Shown here: piece by piece, positions 1 to 8,968 of the stretch
Layout of the letters: each line of letters opens with the position of its first letter
How positions within the stretch are numbered: the stretch's first letter is position 1
Origin: a virus
Reading direction: 5' to 3' (one strand)
DNA length: 38,751 nt
IMG/VR virus record: IMGVR_UViG_3300023174_000343
Span: 1-38,751 of that record
Made by a program: the position numbers and the translations under genes
Notes under the pieces: model-generated
The model's input: the letters and a program-made list of their open reading frames with translations, nothing else
What the model was told of the DNA's origin: nothing
The model's database searches: none

Positions 1-60
1 AACGATCGCTGAAAAATCTTTTTCTACGACTGCAACGCCTGGAGATAATTGGAAAGGCAT
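1..60 (-). CDS. 18: Tail sheath protein gp18, N-terminal 20 codons only (cut by window edge)
   Basis: The minus strand reads ATG at 60 and stays open to the left edge, giving MPFQLSPGVAVVEKDFSAIV. The F-Q-L-S-P-G-V start followed by an acidic/hydrophobic stretch is the usual N-terminus of T4-like tail sheath proteins, which polymerise around the tail tube and contract on infection. A strong Shine-Dalgarno AAGGAG lies 9 bases upstream of the start. The position just after the terminase matches the T4 order 17-18. A late-type promoter motif and a stem-loop lie between the two genes. Only the start is visible, so the call rests on this short N-terminus plus gene order. Confidence 0.82.
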   Translation of the reverse strand, partial: MPFQLSPGVAVVEKDFSAIV

Positions 61-91
61 TGTAATTCTCCTTGTTAATAAGTTTTACTTT

Positions 92-110
92 TAGACAGAA
101 ATCTTGTCTA
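92..110 (-). promoter_or_regulatory. Stem-loop in leader of tail sheath gene
   Basis: TAGACA and TGTCTA form a perfect 6-bp stem around a 7-base loop. It starts 5 bases downstream (minus strand) of the promoter-like ACTAAATA motif, so it would lie at or close to the 5' end of a transcript begun there. No T-tract follows, which argues against a terminator. Confidence 0.45.
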
Positions 111-115
111 CCATT

Positions 116-123
116 TATTTAGT
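116..123 (-). promoter_or_regulatory. Putative late promoter (ACTAAATA) for tail sheath
   Basis: The minus strand reads ACTAAATA, a variant of the T4 late -10 element TATAAATA, in the 77-base gap between the terminase stop and the sheath start. The same 8-mer occurs in two other gaps in this window. The assignment as a promoter is inference. Confidence 0.45.
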
Positions 124-137
124 TTTTCTTGGTTTTC

Positions 138-1715
138 TCAAAAATTAAGTGGTTCTTTATCGCCATTTCCATCATCATAGAACCCAAACGGAGTAAGTTC
201 ATCTTCAATCGCTTGAATCTGCTTTTCGTACATAATAGTTCTTAGGTTTATGTTATTTAGGTCTTTAAAATATGGCTGAGTTGTCAACCAACCGAAAAGA
301 ACTAATGGCATAACCAAGTCATCATGATAACCCTCATCTGCTTCATAAGATCCTTTTTTCTCAATAAAAGTAGAGATTTCAGAGATCGTATCCGCATCAG
401 TAATTAATAGTTTATTTTCTTCGACTAAAGACTTAAAGTTGTGACACCCAATTCGTTTAATCTTCTTATCAGTATTGACACCAAGTTGAGTTTTACCTCC
501 ACCGAAACCAGCACCGACATACTGCCCATTTGTGTGACGATTAACAAACAATATATTCTCGTATTCTAGTTCATTATACAAGATATGGGCAACTTGTTCG
601 CTTACGTTTATCTCTAGTAAGAGATACGCTTCATTATATTCTTTACCTATTTTGTATAGGATGTTAGGATATAATAAAGGACTAATGTTGTTACTTCTAT
701 ATTTTGCAACAACACGATATGGAGACTCAGTAATATCAACTACTTGGAATGCTGAATAGTCACCACCAACACCTTTGGCTACGTCAGCCACCAAACAATA
801 TGTATGTCCAGCAGATGGTCTAACGTAAACATCTAATCCGTCCTTCTCATAGATTCTTGGATCTATTGGCATCTTAGCAATAACGTCTGCCGAGATTAAA
901 GTTAAACTAGAACCAAGGAATTTACACGCAACCTCTTGGTTATATTTAAGTTCACCAAGCATTGCTTTCTGTTCAGCTGCCCACTTTTCATCACGACCTG
1001 GAATTTCCCAATAAGGAATAAACAGTGGCGTAAATCCATTACGACCATTCTCAGCATCATTCCAGAATTTCCAGAAGTGATTATAACCCAGTGGTGTAGA
1101 ACTTAATAGAATCTTTGTTGTTTCACCAGCAGAAATAGTTGGGTAAACTGAAGTAAAGAATTCTTCCGCTACGTTGTTTGGAATAATTGCAGCCTCATCA
1201 ACGTATAACATGTTAACAGACTTACCACGAATACCAGAAGTAGATGTGGCAGCAGTGAAAACTTTAGAACCATTTTCTAATTCAATGTCACCTTTGTTCC
1301 AAGTAGTGACACCTTGTTGCATCCATAGTGGTAGCAACTCGTACATAGTTTGATAACGATCTAATACTTCTCTTGCAGCAGTTGCTTTGTTTGCTAAGAT
1401 CGCTACGGTTTTACTGGCTTGGAATAAAGTATACCATAAGATATATGCGGCAGAAGTAGTTGTCTTACCTTGTTGACGACCTTCCATAAGAATAATACGT
1501 CTGTTATTATGCGTAACATGTAACTTATTCTTCTGGCAATCATATAACTTAAACAGCTGTAAACCATGATCAAGAGTAACAATATAACAATAGTGCTCAA
1601 TAAAGTAAATATAATCTTGGGAACACTTTATATACTCTTGGATGTTCTCTGGAGTAAAATCAACAACAACACCAGCAGCTTTTAAGTTTGAATTCGAATT
1701 ATATATTTCAGCCAA
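138..1715 (-). CDS. 17: Terminase large subunit gp17 (DNA packaging motor ATPase/nuclease)
   Basis: This 525-residue protein is the motor that pumps DNA into the prohead and cuts the concatemer. The ATPase half shows Walker A GRQQGKTT (79-86), Walker B MLYVDEAA with D173/E174 (169-176) and the SST coupling motif (205-207). The C-terminal RNase H-like nuclease half has its acidic residues in place: D311 in VADVAKG, E368 in LLLEIN, and D465/D466 in GYHDDL. The length is slightly below that of T4 gp17 (610 residues). The start codon is TTG at 1713-1715, directly after the gp15 stop; no ATG upstream exists and the next Met (77) falls at the Walker A motif. A Shine-Dalgarno AAGGA six bases upstream supports TTG. 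No small terminase gene (gp16) separates it from gp15, unlike T4. Confidence 0.97.
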   Translation of the reverse strand: MAEIYNSNSNLKAAGVVVDFTPENIQEYIKCSQDYIYFIEHYCYIVTLDHGLQLFKLYDCQKNKLHVTHNNRRIILMEGRQQGKTTTSAAYILWYTLFQASKTVAILANKATAAREVLDRYQTMYELLPLWMQQGVTTWNKGDIELENGSKVFTAATSTSGIRGKSVNMLYVDEAAIIPNNVAEEFFTSVYPTISAGETTKILLSSTPLGYNHFWKFWNDAENGRNGFTPLFIPYWEIPGRDEKWAAEQKAMLGELKYNQEVACKFLGSSLTLISADVIAKMPIDPRIYEKDGLDVYVRPSAGHTYCLVADVAKGVGGDYSAFQVVDITESPYRVVAKYRSNNISPLLYPNILYKIGKEYNEAYLLLEINVSEQVAHILYNELEYENILFVNRHTNGQYVGAGFGGGKTQLGVNTDKKIKRIGCHNFKSLVEENKLLITDADTISEISTFIEKKGSYEADEGYHDDLVMPLVLFGWLTTQPYFKDLNNINLRTIMYEKQIQAIEDELTPFGFYDDGNGDKEPLNF

Positions 1716-2465
1716 TTATAATCCTTCACCAGACCACTGTTCTGACGTAACTGTTACAGTGGTAACATCACCTTGAGCAACATAAACTCTTTTTGCTCCA
1801 TTAGACTCATTCTCACCAATCTTAGCATTAACTTGAGTAATAATACCTTGATCAGAAACTGGACCATATAGATTAAGTTTCATTTGAAAGTTTAGAGTAT
1901 GAGTAACAAATCTTCTATCTTGAAAGTTACCATCATACTCATCAACAACATTTACACTCTCTAGAATAATAGGAACGTCCATTGTTATGCCCATATCAGG
2001 AACTACGTTAACTGCTAAAGTATATTCTGGAGTAAACGTAGGTAGAATTTGCTCAATAATTTGTAAACCATCTTCTTGAGTTTTTGTCAAGATGTAAAGA
2101 GAGATATCCACATTGTATGGAACTGGCGTATAAACAGTTGGCTTTGTACTGTTAGCCACATCAGTTTTAATTTGTTGCATACGATTCAACTTACGAGAAG
2201 AATCATATGCATAACTATTAATTTCAAAAGACATTCTTGGCAAAGAAATCATAGTTACGTTGTTTTCTAAATCAGGTTGCTGATCCAAACGAACTAACCA
2301 TTTTTCTTTTGGCGCATAAGAAAGCGGAACTTGTAAACGCTGAATAGTAGTACCAGCAACAGAGTCGCCTTGTTTGCGGTCAATATAAATGTCGCTGAAT
2401 AAACGACCAAAAGCCACAATGGCTTTTCTTATAGAACCATGGTAATAAACATTTCCATTAAGCAT
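1716..2465 (-). CDS. 15: Tail sheath stabiliser / tail completion protein gp15
   Basis: This 249-residue protein corresponds to T4 gp15 (272 residues), the hexameric terminator that caps the tail tube and sheath and joins the tail to the neck. The T4 pattern is recognisable: an N-terminal YYHGSIRKAIVAFGRLFSDI stretch (T4 has YNSSFRRYATLMGDLFSNI), then VPLSYAPKEKWL (T4 VPITYASKEHFM), and in the middle EDGLQIIEQILPTFTPEY (T4 EDDMFQIVEQILPYFQPH). Its start overlaps the end of gp14 by 8 bases and its stop abuts the TTG of terminase, so the neck genes are tightly coupled. Confidence 0.93.
   Translation of the reverse strand: MLNGNVYYHGSIRKAIVAFGRLFSDIYIDRKQGDSVAGTTIQRLQVPLSYAPKEKWLVRLDQQPDLENNVTMISLPRMSFEINSYAYDSSRKLNRMQQIKTDVANSTKPTVYTPVPYNVDISLYILTKTQEDGLQIIEQILPTFTPEYTLAVNVVPDMGITMDVPIILESVNVVDEYDGNFQDRRFVTHTLNFQMKLNLYGPVSDQGIITQVNAKIGENESNGAKRVYVAQGDVTTVTVTSEQWSGEGL
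1722..1726 (-). promoter_or_regulatory. Ribosome binding site supporting the TTG start of terminase
   Basis: AAGGA lies inside the last codons of gp15, six bases before the TTG at 1715. It decides the start, because no ATG occurs before the Walker A region. Confidence 0.6.
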
Positions 2466-3387
2466 TGTTTATTTCTCCAAATGGATTCTGTTCATCAAAG
2501 TTAATAACATCAGTAGCTGCATCTTTAAAAGAATCATTTTCACCAAAGCCATCAGAAGATTTCTTAATATCAATATCAAGTGTAGTTGTTGCTGCAGCAC
2601 CAGTTCCGCCACCACCAACAAACGAAACAGCTGGAGCAGTTTGATATCCAGTTCCAGCGTTAGTAATAGTTATCCCAGTAATCTTATTAAGATTAGTTCC
2701 AGATGTTCCTCTAATTGCTGTTGCAGTTGCGCCAATACCAGTAGAACTTATAAGGGTAACTGTTGGAACAGAAGTATATCCTGTGCCACTATTTGTCATT
2801 GTAATGGTTGCCACTCTACCGTGAATATTTCTAGTTGTATTAGTACTGAATGTTTTAAGAGATTCAAACGCATCTACTTCAGCGATACCAGTATCAATTC
2901 TTTCTGAAGAGTATTGGAATAGTTCAACTTGAAGTTTGTAAACATATAGTTTACCAAGTTGATAGAATGGGTCTTGATGTTGAACAAATTTAAGTTCAAA
3001 CAAACCACCAGTGAGTGGGAAGTAAATTAAATCACCTTCATTTGGGCGAGAAGGAATTGTAGTTGCACCATAACGACCAACTAATTGATTCCAACGTCTA
3101 CGAGCAACTACCAAAGTTGCAGACTGCTCAATCATTAAACCAAACTTTTGAATAAAAGCACCTTGCCCACCGAATGAGTCTACGTTCTCAAAATACATTT
3201 CAATAGGAAATGCAGTTTTAAATTGAGAAAGACGATCTTCACCGAGAACATTATCTTTAGACACCAAAGATCTTGGAATGTAAAATATTTCATTACCATA
3301 AATCTTTAAAGATTCAATGATAATATCTTCAATCAGGTACTGTTCGTTTTTAGTTCCCTGAGAAAAATATACATTTGTTGTAGACAT
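2458..3387 (-). CDS. 14: Neck protein gp14 with added glycine-rich beta repeats
   Basis: This protein is the gp14 component of the head-tail neck. It matches T4 gp14 (256 residues) in EGDLIYFP (117-124), LFEL (129-132) and DPFYQLG (139-145). The N-terminal region ending in YIPRSLVSKDNVLGED parallels T4 YVPREYVSPDLIFGED. It is 309 residues long because about 75 residues (roughly 194-268) have been added near the C-terminus. This insert holds two repeats of the type GTGYTSVPTVT...GATATA and GTGYQTAPAV...GGGGTGAAATT, the same repeat type that fills gp8 in this genome. The tail after the insert (NFDEQNPFGEI) resembles the T4 C-terminus. It sits one base from gp13 and overlaps gp15. Confidence 0.92.
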   Translation of the reverse strand: MSTTNVYFSQGTKNEQYLIEDIIIESLKIYGNEIFYIPRSLVSKDNVLGEDRLSQFKTAFPIEMYFENVDSFGGQGAFIQKFGLMIEQSATLVVARRRWNQLVGRYGATTIPSRPNEGDLIYFPLTGGLFELKFVQHQDPFYQLGKLYVYKLQVELFQYSSERIDTGIAEVDAFESLKTFSTNTTRNIHGRVATITMTNSGTGYTSVPTVTLISSTGIGATATAIRGTSGTNLNKITGITITNAGTGYQTAPAVSFVGGGGTGAAATTTLDIDIKKSSDGFGENDSFKDAATDVINFDEQNPFGEINNA

Positions 3388-3388
3388 T

Positions 3389-4354
3389 TTATCCTAAGAA
3401 GAATTCTAGCGGAGCAGATTTATTTTGTAGTTCGTCTTCTAAGATTTGAATTTCACTCATGGCTTCAGCATATAACTTATCGCCATCTAATGTTACGCCA
3501 CCTGGAAGTTGAAGACCTGTAAATTTCTTTAGGTTGGTACCCCATTGACGTTTGAATTGAGCAGTAGTATAACGCTTGATCCAGTTCTCATTCCATACCT
3601 TGGAGAACTCAGCTGGATCTAAAGCACGATATGCTTGAACGATAATATAATCGCCTAATTGAACATCAGTTGCCCAGTTAATATCTAGGTAAAGGCGATT
3701 TTGTAAACGATTGAAACGATATAACGTATGACCATTTAATTCTAAGTCTAATAGAGCCAAATGCGACATAACAGTTTTAAAATAAATGATTGATGTAGAA
3801 GTTAAATCATACAAATCATTTAAACGTAATTGGTATTGTAAGTCAAAGATATTCTTTGAAGAGGATGACATACCAATAGATAGCACTTTTTGTACACCGT
3901 AAACAGCGTCAGGAATATCTACATATTTCTTATCATACTCACCAAGAGTACAAGGAGTACCTGAACCAAGAGTTGCAGTAATAGCACCGCTGGTAATAGT
4001 TTCACCAGCAATGAAAGTTCCAACTACGTTCTTAACGATTAGAGTATTACCAGCAGAGACAACTGAGGTTTCTCTAGTAACTGTTGCTTTTGCGCCAGAA
4101 GTTCCGCCAACGATTGGTTGCTCTAATCCAAACGATGCAGCATTACCTGTTGTAAGAGTAATAGTTGAAGCGTGGATTTGACACTTAAGATAAATCTGTT
4201 CGATACCCTCATAGTGATAAAGACGCCAGTAATCCAGCACCTGATCAATACGGTCTTCTAACTGATCATCATCTACGTTGATCTCCAAAACTGGAGCACC
4301 TAGATCTCTGAGGCAGTATTGCTTTAGACCTTCTCTACTTGTTGGGATTGCCAT
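3389..4354 (-). CDS. 13: Neck protein gp13 with internal beta insertion
   Basis: This 321-residue protein is the gp13 neck component, which with gp14 seals the portal after packaging. The N-terminus (LKQYCLRDLGAPVLEINVDD, then an acidic helix and YWRLYHYEG) matches the T4 gp13 start ([20 protein letters not shown]...YGEYHFDG). Residues about 64-138 look like an insertion: a threonine/glycine-rich domain with GGTSGAKATVT and VGTFIAGETITSG, similar to modules in the 2149-residue virion protein. After it the protein returns to the neck-type sequence (KKYVDIPDAVYGVQKVLSIG). It is followed after one base by gp14. Confidence 0.9.
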   Translation of the reverse strand: MAIPTSREGLKQYCLRDLGAPVLEINVDDDQLEDRIDQVLDYWRLYHYEGIEQIYLKCQIHASTITLTTGNAASFGLEQPIVGGTSGAKATVTRETSVVSAGNTLIVKNVVGTFIAGETITSGAITATLGSGTPCTLGEYDKKYVDIPDAVYGVQKVLSIGMSSSSKNIFDLQYQLRLNDLYDLTSTSIIYFKTVMSHLALLDLELNGHTLYRFNRLQNRLYLDINWATDVQLGDYIIVQAYRALDPAEFSKVWNENWIKRYTTAQFKRQWGTNLKKFTGLQLPGGVTLDGDKLYAEAMSEIQILEDELQNKSAPLEFFLG

Positions 4355-4358
4355 TTAA

Positions 4359-6053
4359 TTATACCTTGAATAGAGTACACTCACCCTTGATTGTAGAAGT
4401 TCCACTTGCGGCAGTGGCAAATATTGTTAGAGTACCAGAACTAATAGATGCCGTGAATGTAGTATTTGTAGTGGCAGTTTGAATGTCTATACCAACCAAA
4501 TAATTTTCAGATAGAGTTACTGTAGTACCATCATGAACAAACATCAAACGACAGATTCTATATGATGTACTGTTAACAACTTGCATCTCAATAACACCAG
4601 AACGATATGTGGTAGCAGAGACAGCCAGAATAGAAGTTGCAGATGTGCTAGAAGTAGTCCCAGTGAACAATCTGCGTGTTGCTATATCATCCTCAAGTCT
4701 CCAACCAGTACCTGTATTCCAGTCAATAATCTTGTCAGTAGTACCCTTAAGAGTAATACCACCGCCAGCAGCAGTAGTATTATCTGGAGAAGCAACAGAA
4801 CCTAATTCAATATTTTTATCATCAACAGTTAAAGTTACTGAATTGATAGTAGTAGTTGTACCATCAACTGTTAAGTTACCAGCGATAGTAACGCCAGCAT
4901 TGGTAATACCCATTGCTTTTACAGCAGCATTACCAGCTGAATTCTCAACAAAGAATTCTAATTCACCATTGGATGCACCAGCAGAAGTTTCTGCTCTGAT
5001 GTAAGTATATTTGTCAACAGAAGAAACGCCACCAAGCGAAGACCAAGCACCAGAAGAATAACCTTCAAAAGAAACTGTATCACTGTTATAGCGAACCATA
5101 CCAGTAGCTGGAACCCAAGAACGCTGAGCATTAGTGCCAACTGGAACTTGTAAATAACCAAGAACAGTAATACCAGTAATACTACCAGCAGTTGGAGTTG
5201 TACCACCAGTAACTGTAACAGTAATACTTGTTGAAGAAACAATACTTGCAATTACTACACTAGTAGGAGAATTATGTAAAGAACCAGTTCCTGCAGTTGC
5301 TTTAATTTCTTGACCAACAGAAAGACCAGTTGTTGATGACATACCAGTAACTGTTACTGTCCATGGACCAGAACCAGTAATATTTGGAGAAGTAATTGTG
5401 CCATTACCAAAACTACCGTTACCCATTATTAAGTTTGTTAAACCAGAGAACGTAGTTACTGTTCCACCAAGAGGAACAGCAGTGGAACCAAGAGTAACTT
5501 GACCAGCTGCCCAAGTAGGAGAATAACCAGCACCAGCTGATTGTAAGAATGTACCTGCAGCGCCAGCAGTAATGAAAGAAGATACACCAGTATCAGACTG
5601 GATAATCAACTGGCCAGCAGAACCACCAGCAATGTTAGTGGCTGTAGTAGCAACAGTCGCAGTACCAGTAGTCAGAGAAGAAGCATTAACCCAAACTGGA
5701 GAACCTGTACCACCTGAAACTAAAACCTGACCAGAAGTACCTGCAGCAGAAAGACCTAAACCAGAAGCACCAGAATATGCAACAGCACCAGCAACAGCTG
5801 ATAATGAAGAACCTGTACCACCATATGCTAGAGCAACCGCATTACCAGTCCACACAGAACCAGTACTAAAAGTTTTATTAAGCGCAGTCTGGGCAGTAGT
5901 AGTGTTCATCATAATAGATGCACCACCACCAGTCACACCATCGTGCAGTCGGATTGTTTTTACATCGGTATCGACAGAAATCTCACCATTCGCCCCAGTG
6001 AACGCATTGTTCTGGGTAGTAGTTCCTCGTCTAAATTGTACTTGTGTTGACAT
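4359..6053 (-). CDS. Tail fibre-like virion protein (564 aa) with Mtd-type N-terminus
   Basis: A virion protein, probably a fibre or fibre-associated. The N-terminus (VQFRRGTTTQNNAF...NGEISVDTDVKTIRLHDG) matches the short N-terminal domain of phage fibre proteins related to the major tropism determinant. The middle is Gly/Ala/Ser/Thr-rich beta repeat sequence, including LNKTFSTGSVWTGNAVALAYGGTGS. A widespread fibre segment follows (INSVTLTVDDKNIELGSV... GGGITLKGT). The last ~100 residues form a separate beta domain (YRSGVIEMQVV...LMFVHDGTTVTLSENY) seen in many aquatic T4-like virion proteins. It probably makes trimeric beta structure outside the tail. A CATAAATA late-promoter variant lies 20 bases upstream. 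Its exact place in the particle is unknown. Confidence 0.8.
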   Translation of the reverse strand: MSTQVQFRRGTTTQNNAFTGANGEISVDTDVKTIRLHDGVTGGGASIMMNTTTAQTALNKTFSTGSVWTGNAVALAYGGTGSSLSAVAGAVAYSGASGLGLSAAGTSGQVLVSGGTGSPVWVNASSLTTGTATVATTATNIAGGSAGQLIIQSDTGVSSFITAGAAGTFLQSAGAGYSPTWAAGQVTLGSTAVPLGGTVTTFSGLTNLIMGNGSFGNGTITSPNITGSGPWTVTVTGMSSTTGLSVGQEIKATAGTGSLHNSPTSVVIASIVSSTSITVTVTGGTTPTAGSITGITVLGYLQVPVGTNAQRSWVPATGMVRYNSDTVSFEGYSSGAWSSLGGVSSVDKYTYIRAETSAGASNGELEFFVENSAGNAAVKAMGITNAGVTIAGNLTVDGTTTTINSVTLTVDDKNIELGSVASPDNTTAAGGGITLKGTTDKIIDWNTGTGWRLEDDIATRRLFTGTTSSTSATSILAVSATTYRSGVIEMQVVNSTSYRICRLMFVHDGTTVTLSENYLVGIDIQTATTNTTFTASISSGTLTIFATAASGTSTIKGECTLFKV

Positions 6054-6073
6054 AGTCTTCCTCTATTTTTGTA

Positions 6074-6081
6074 TATTTATG
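6074..6081 (-). promoter_or_regulatory. Putative late promoter (CATAAATA) upstream of the 564-aa fibre gene
   Basis: CATAAATA on the minus strand overlaps the stop codon of the 960-residue gene and ends 20 bases before the next ATG. It differs from the T4 late consensus only in the first base. An identical motif precedes the 2149-residue gene in the same geometry. Confidence 0.5.
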
Positions 6082-8959
6082 CTTGGGCTTCTGACCAGAA
6101 TAAGTTAATGTTAATGTTAGATGCACCACCAGAAGCTGCAATATTCTTTACGACAACCGCAAGAACGTCTGGTCCATCGGGATAGTTTGAATAACCACCA
6201 ATTGCTGAATTAGTTAATTCTTTCAAGTTCGTTAAGTCAATCTCAGCAAAACCTCCTGGCTGACCAAGAGTTGAAAAGTTTTGTTCACCTGGAGTAGCAG
6301 CAGTACTAGTACTTGTTGATACTTGAGCAAAAGAAGGCTGTGAACCCAAAGCAGTAGTGTTAACAGCAGTCCATGTTAATGATGAAGCGTCAATATTACC
6401 TGGATTCAAAATACCATAAACCTGAACAGGAACGTCTGATTGAATCTGTAAGTTTTGTAGCAATAACTGTGAACGATTAATTAGATCTCGATCACCGAAC
6501 GCTCCAGCAATTGAGTTTGAAACAGATGGTGCCAAACGTAAGAAGAACGCAGTCTTAGATTGTCCACCAGAAAGTGTAATACCTGTTGCAGCGTAGTTAA
6601 AGTAGTAACCACGATCGTTATCAAAACCACCATCCATGATATAAGAAGAACCCCAGTGGTTAACAATTGGCGAACAGGTACAAGTAATTAGAGTTACAGC
6701 AGTATATCCATTACCAACCGCATGACTTGCAGCTGAGCCACCAGAGAATGTCTTAGTAGATCCACCAACAAACATCGTAAACGATGCACCACGAGTACAA
6801 CCTGTTAGGGTATTACTTGCTTTACCTGTGTAGTTAATATATTCATTATCGATAAGAATAGTACCACCAGTAGCAGGGAAACGAGAAGCATCATATAAAA
6901 CAACTGAAGTAACAGAACTATTTATTGCAGTTGCTAGACGATCCCTAGCAGATTCATTAATTGCTTGATAACGAACAGCACTGTTGCCAGTACGCATATA
7001 TGCTTCATCATTTATGTTATTTTGTTTCATGCGATGAACAGGAATCATATTACCATCTGGACCACGAAGCATGAAGTCAATAAAACCAGCACCATACCAA
7101 GAGAATGAAATGCCCAACATCTGCATTTTATTCAGGTTAACTGCATATCCAGAAATACCAGTGCCATCAATTTTATCGAAGTTAAACTGAGATTGTGGGA
7201 TACGAGTATCAATAACTTGAGCAATTTTAATACCTGATGAGTTGTTAACACCACGATACTCTGGGTTAATGGTCATGGTAGTATCGTCAGTAATAGAACC
7301 AACACGATACGTCATACCACGGATAACAATAGAGTCGCCTTGTTTCAATTGTTGAGTAAAACGAGTTGATGTACCAGTAATTGCCTGAGAACCAGCAGTA
7401 ACAGAAACGAATCCTGATAACTGATAAGTTGCAGAACGCTTAACAACTGCTAATTCTTGACCATCATATTCCCAGAATAATCCATTTTGATCATCGAAAG
7501 CACCGCAACGAGTAGATGCGCCAATCCAGTTTTTAACAGTAACACGTGGGAGATTAGTAATAACAGCAGTAGTGCTACCAAGAGTTCCTTGCGCATTAAT
7601 AGTAAATGTAGATTCATTAATAATAGAAACTACACCATAGATACCATTGTACCCTGAAGTAACAACACCTGCAATCTCAACAGTACAACCAGCTTGTAAA
7701 CCATGGTCAACTTCAGTTGAAACTGTAATTGCTGAACCAACAGTTGTAGCAGCTGCAGAGATTTGGTCAAGGTTTAAAACTGGATTGAATAAAACACCAG
7801 AAGTCCAAAGAATACCTTTACCTGATTGATAACGCATATATTTCTTTGTTTGACGAGAAACAGATGCGCCATGAGAAGGTAGGAATGTACCAATGTTAAC
7901 ACCACCATCAAATGGTCTATGTTGAACATAAGCATCAGAACGAGTATATGTTGTAGCAACAAAACCAGAGTTTTGTACTGCGCCACCAACTCGAGCAGTA
8001 AAGGTAAAAGTAGTTGCTGTTGGAACAGTCTCAACAAAGAAGTTACCATTCATTAAGGAATGGTTTGTTCCAGTAGAAGTAACAGTATTGACAATAGGTG
8101 CACCAGCAATCAAACCATGGTTCGCTGAACAAGTAACTGTAATAACAGATGGAGATGCTGCATTAGAAGAATAACTAGTAATAGGTAATCCAGAACCAGC
8201 ATAAAAACCACCACGACGTGCATAAGTAGATTGATTATAAACAGAAGTTCCGTTAGTCCCTACAGTACCTTTAGCAATATACGTAAACGAATTGTTATCA
8301 GGAACGCTATTAATAACAAACGCACCCTCAGCACGAGCAGCAGCAGAAGTTCCTGCGCAACCGAATACAATAACTGGGGTAGATATAGTAAGTCCGTGAG
8401 CCTGTGAAGTAGTAACAGTCATAACAGATGGGTTACCACCATCTGATGTAATATTGGTTACGAATAAGTCAAGACCTGGTTTTTCGTAGATACCTGGAAT
8501 ACCACGGATATCTGAATAGTTCTGCCACTTAGTAGGTTGTAAACCATATTCAAAGTCAGCGTCAATTAATGATTGTGGGTTAGCAACACGTTGACGTTCA
8601 ATAGCATCAACACCGAAAGCGTATGGGCGAGTAATGTTACCAACATATTTTGGAGCATCAGAGTAAATAGCCAACTTATCAGTTGACAGCATTGTTGAAG
8701 TATCTGCTGCAAAAGTTACAGTAGTTACACCAACCTGTTCAGAATACTGAGCAGTGCCACCCATAAAAGTAGTATCAGTTGCATCATATGCGATTGTACC
8801 ATTCTTTGTTGGGTCACCAATAGCGTAGATGTTTGTTTGCTGAGTTTTATTCGCAATAATCAAAAGCTGAGTTAAATCAACTTTACCAGGGAACTTAACA
8901 GTTCCTGATCCCGCTATGTTTGGTGAGAAAATATATTTTTCAACTAACTGACGTGCCAT
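6077..8959 (-). CDS. Large tail/baseplate-associated virion protein (960 aa)
   Basis: I recognise this as a large structural protein common to aquatic T4-like phages, without a proven role. The N-terminus (about 1-165) and central blocks such as KYMRYQSGKGILWTSG (about 374-389) and SFSWYGAGFIDFMLRGPDG (619-637) form the conserved frame. Inserted in it are three copies of a ~50-residue module with the signature HGL-x-[AI]-x(2)-P/T...NG-F...TFT (about 179-230, 271-323, 410-458), and one SQAITGTSTRFTQQLKQGDS module (about 516-570) also found in gp7 and the 2149-residue protein. It may stand in for T4 gp9/gp10-type fibre attachment proteins, which I do not find here. The Shine-Dalgarno AAGGAT precedes the ATG; only 9 bases separate it from the preceding gene. 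Confidence 0.78.
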   Translation of the reverse strand: MARQLVEKYIFSPNIAGSGTVKFPGKVDLTQLLIIANKTQQTNIYAIGDPTKNGTIAYDATDTTFMGGTAQYSEQVGVTTVTFAADTSTMLSTDKLAIYSDAPKYVGNITRPYAFGVDAIERQRVANPQSLIDADFEYGLQPTKWQNYSDIRGIPGIYEKPGLDLFVTNITSDGGNPSVMTVTTSQAHGLTISTPVIVFGCAGTSAAARAEGAFVINSVPDNNSFTYIAKGTVGTNGTSVYNQSTYARRGGFYAGSGLPITSYSSNAASPSVITVTCSANHGLIAGAPIVNTVTSTGTNHSLMNGNFFVETVPTATTFTFTARVGGAVQNSGFVATTYTRSDAYVQHRPFDGGVNIGTFLPSHGASVSRQTKKYMRYQSGKGILWTSGVLFNPVLNLDQISAAATTVGSAITVSTEVDHGLQAGCTVEIAGVVTSGYNGIYGVVSIINESTFTINAQGTLGSTTAVITNLPRVTVKNWIGASTRCGAFDDQNGLFWEYDGQELAVVKRSATYQLSGFVSVTAGSQAITGTSTRFTQQLKQGDSIVIRGMTYRVGSITDDTTMTINPEYRGVNNSSGIKIAQVIDTRIPQSQFNFDKIDGTGISGYAVNLNKMQMLGISFSWYGAGFIDFMLRGPDGNMIPVHRMKQNNINDEAYMRTGNSAVRYQAINESARDRLATAINSSVTSVVLYDASRFPATGGTILIDNEYINYTGKASNTLTGCTRGASFTMFVGGSTKTFSGGSAASHAVGNGYTAVTLITCTCSPIVNHWGSSYIMDGGFDNDRGYYFNYAATGITLSGGQSKTAFFLRLAPSVSNSIAGAFGDRDLINRSQLLLQNLQIQSDVPVQVYGILNPGNIDASSLTWTAVNTTALGSQPSFAQVSTSTSTAATPGEQNFSTLGQPGGFAEIDLTNLKELTNSAIGGYSNYPDGPDVLAVVVKNIAASGGASNININLFWSEAQA

Positions 8960-8968
8960 GTTATATCC

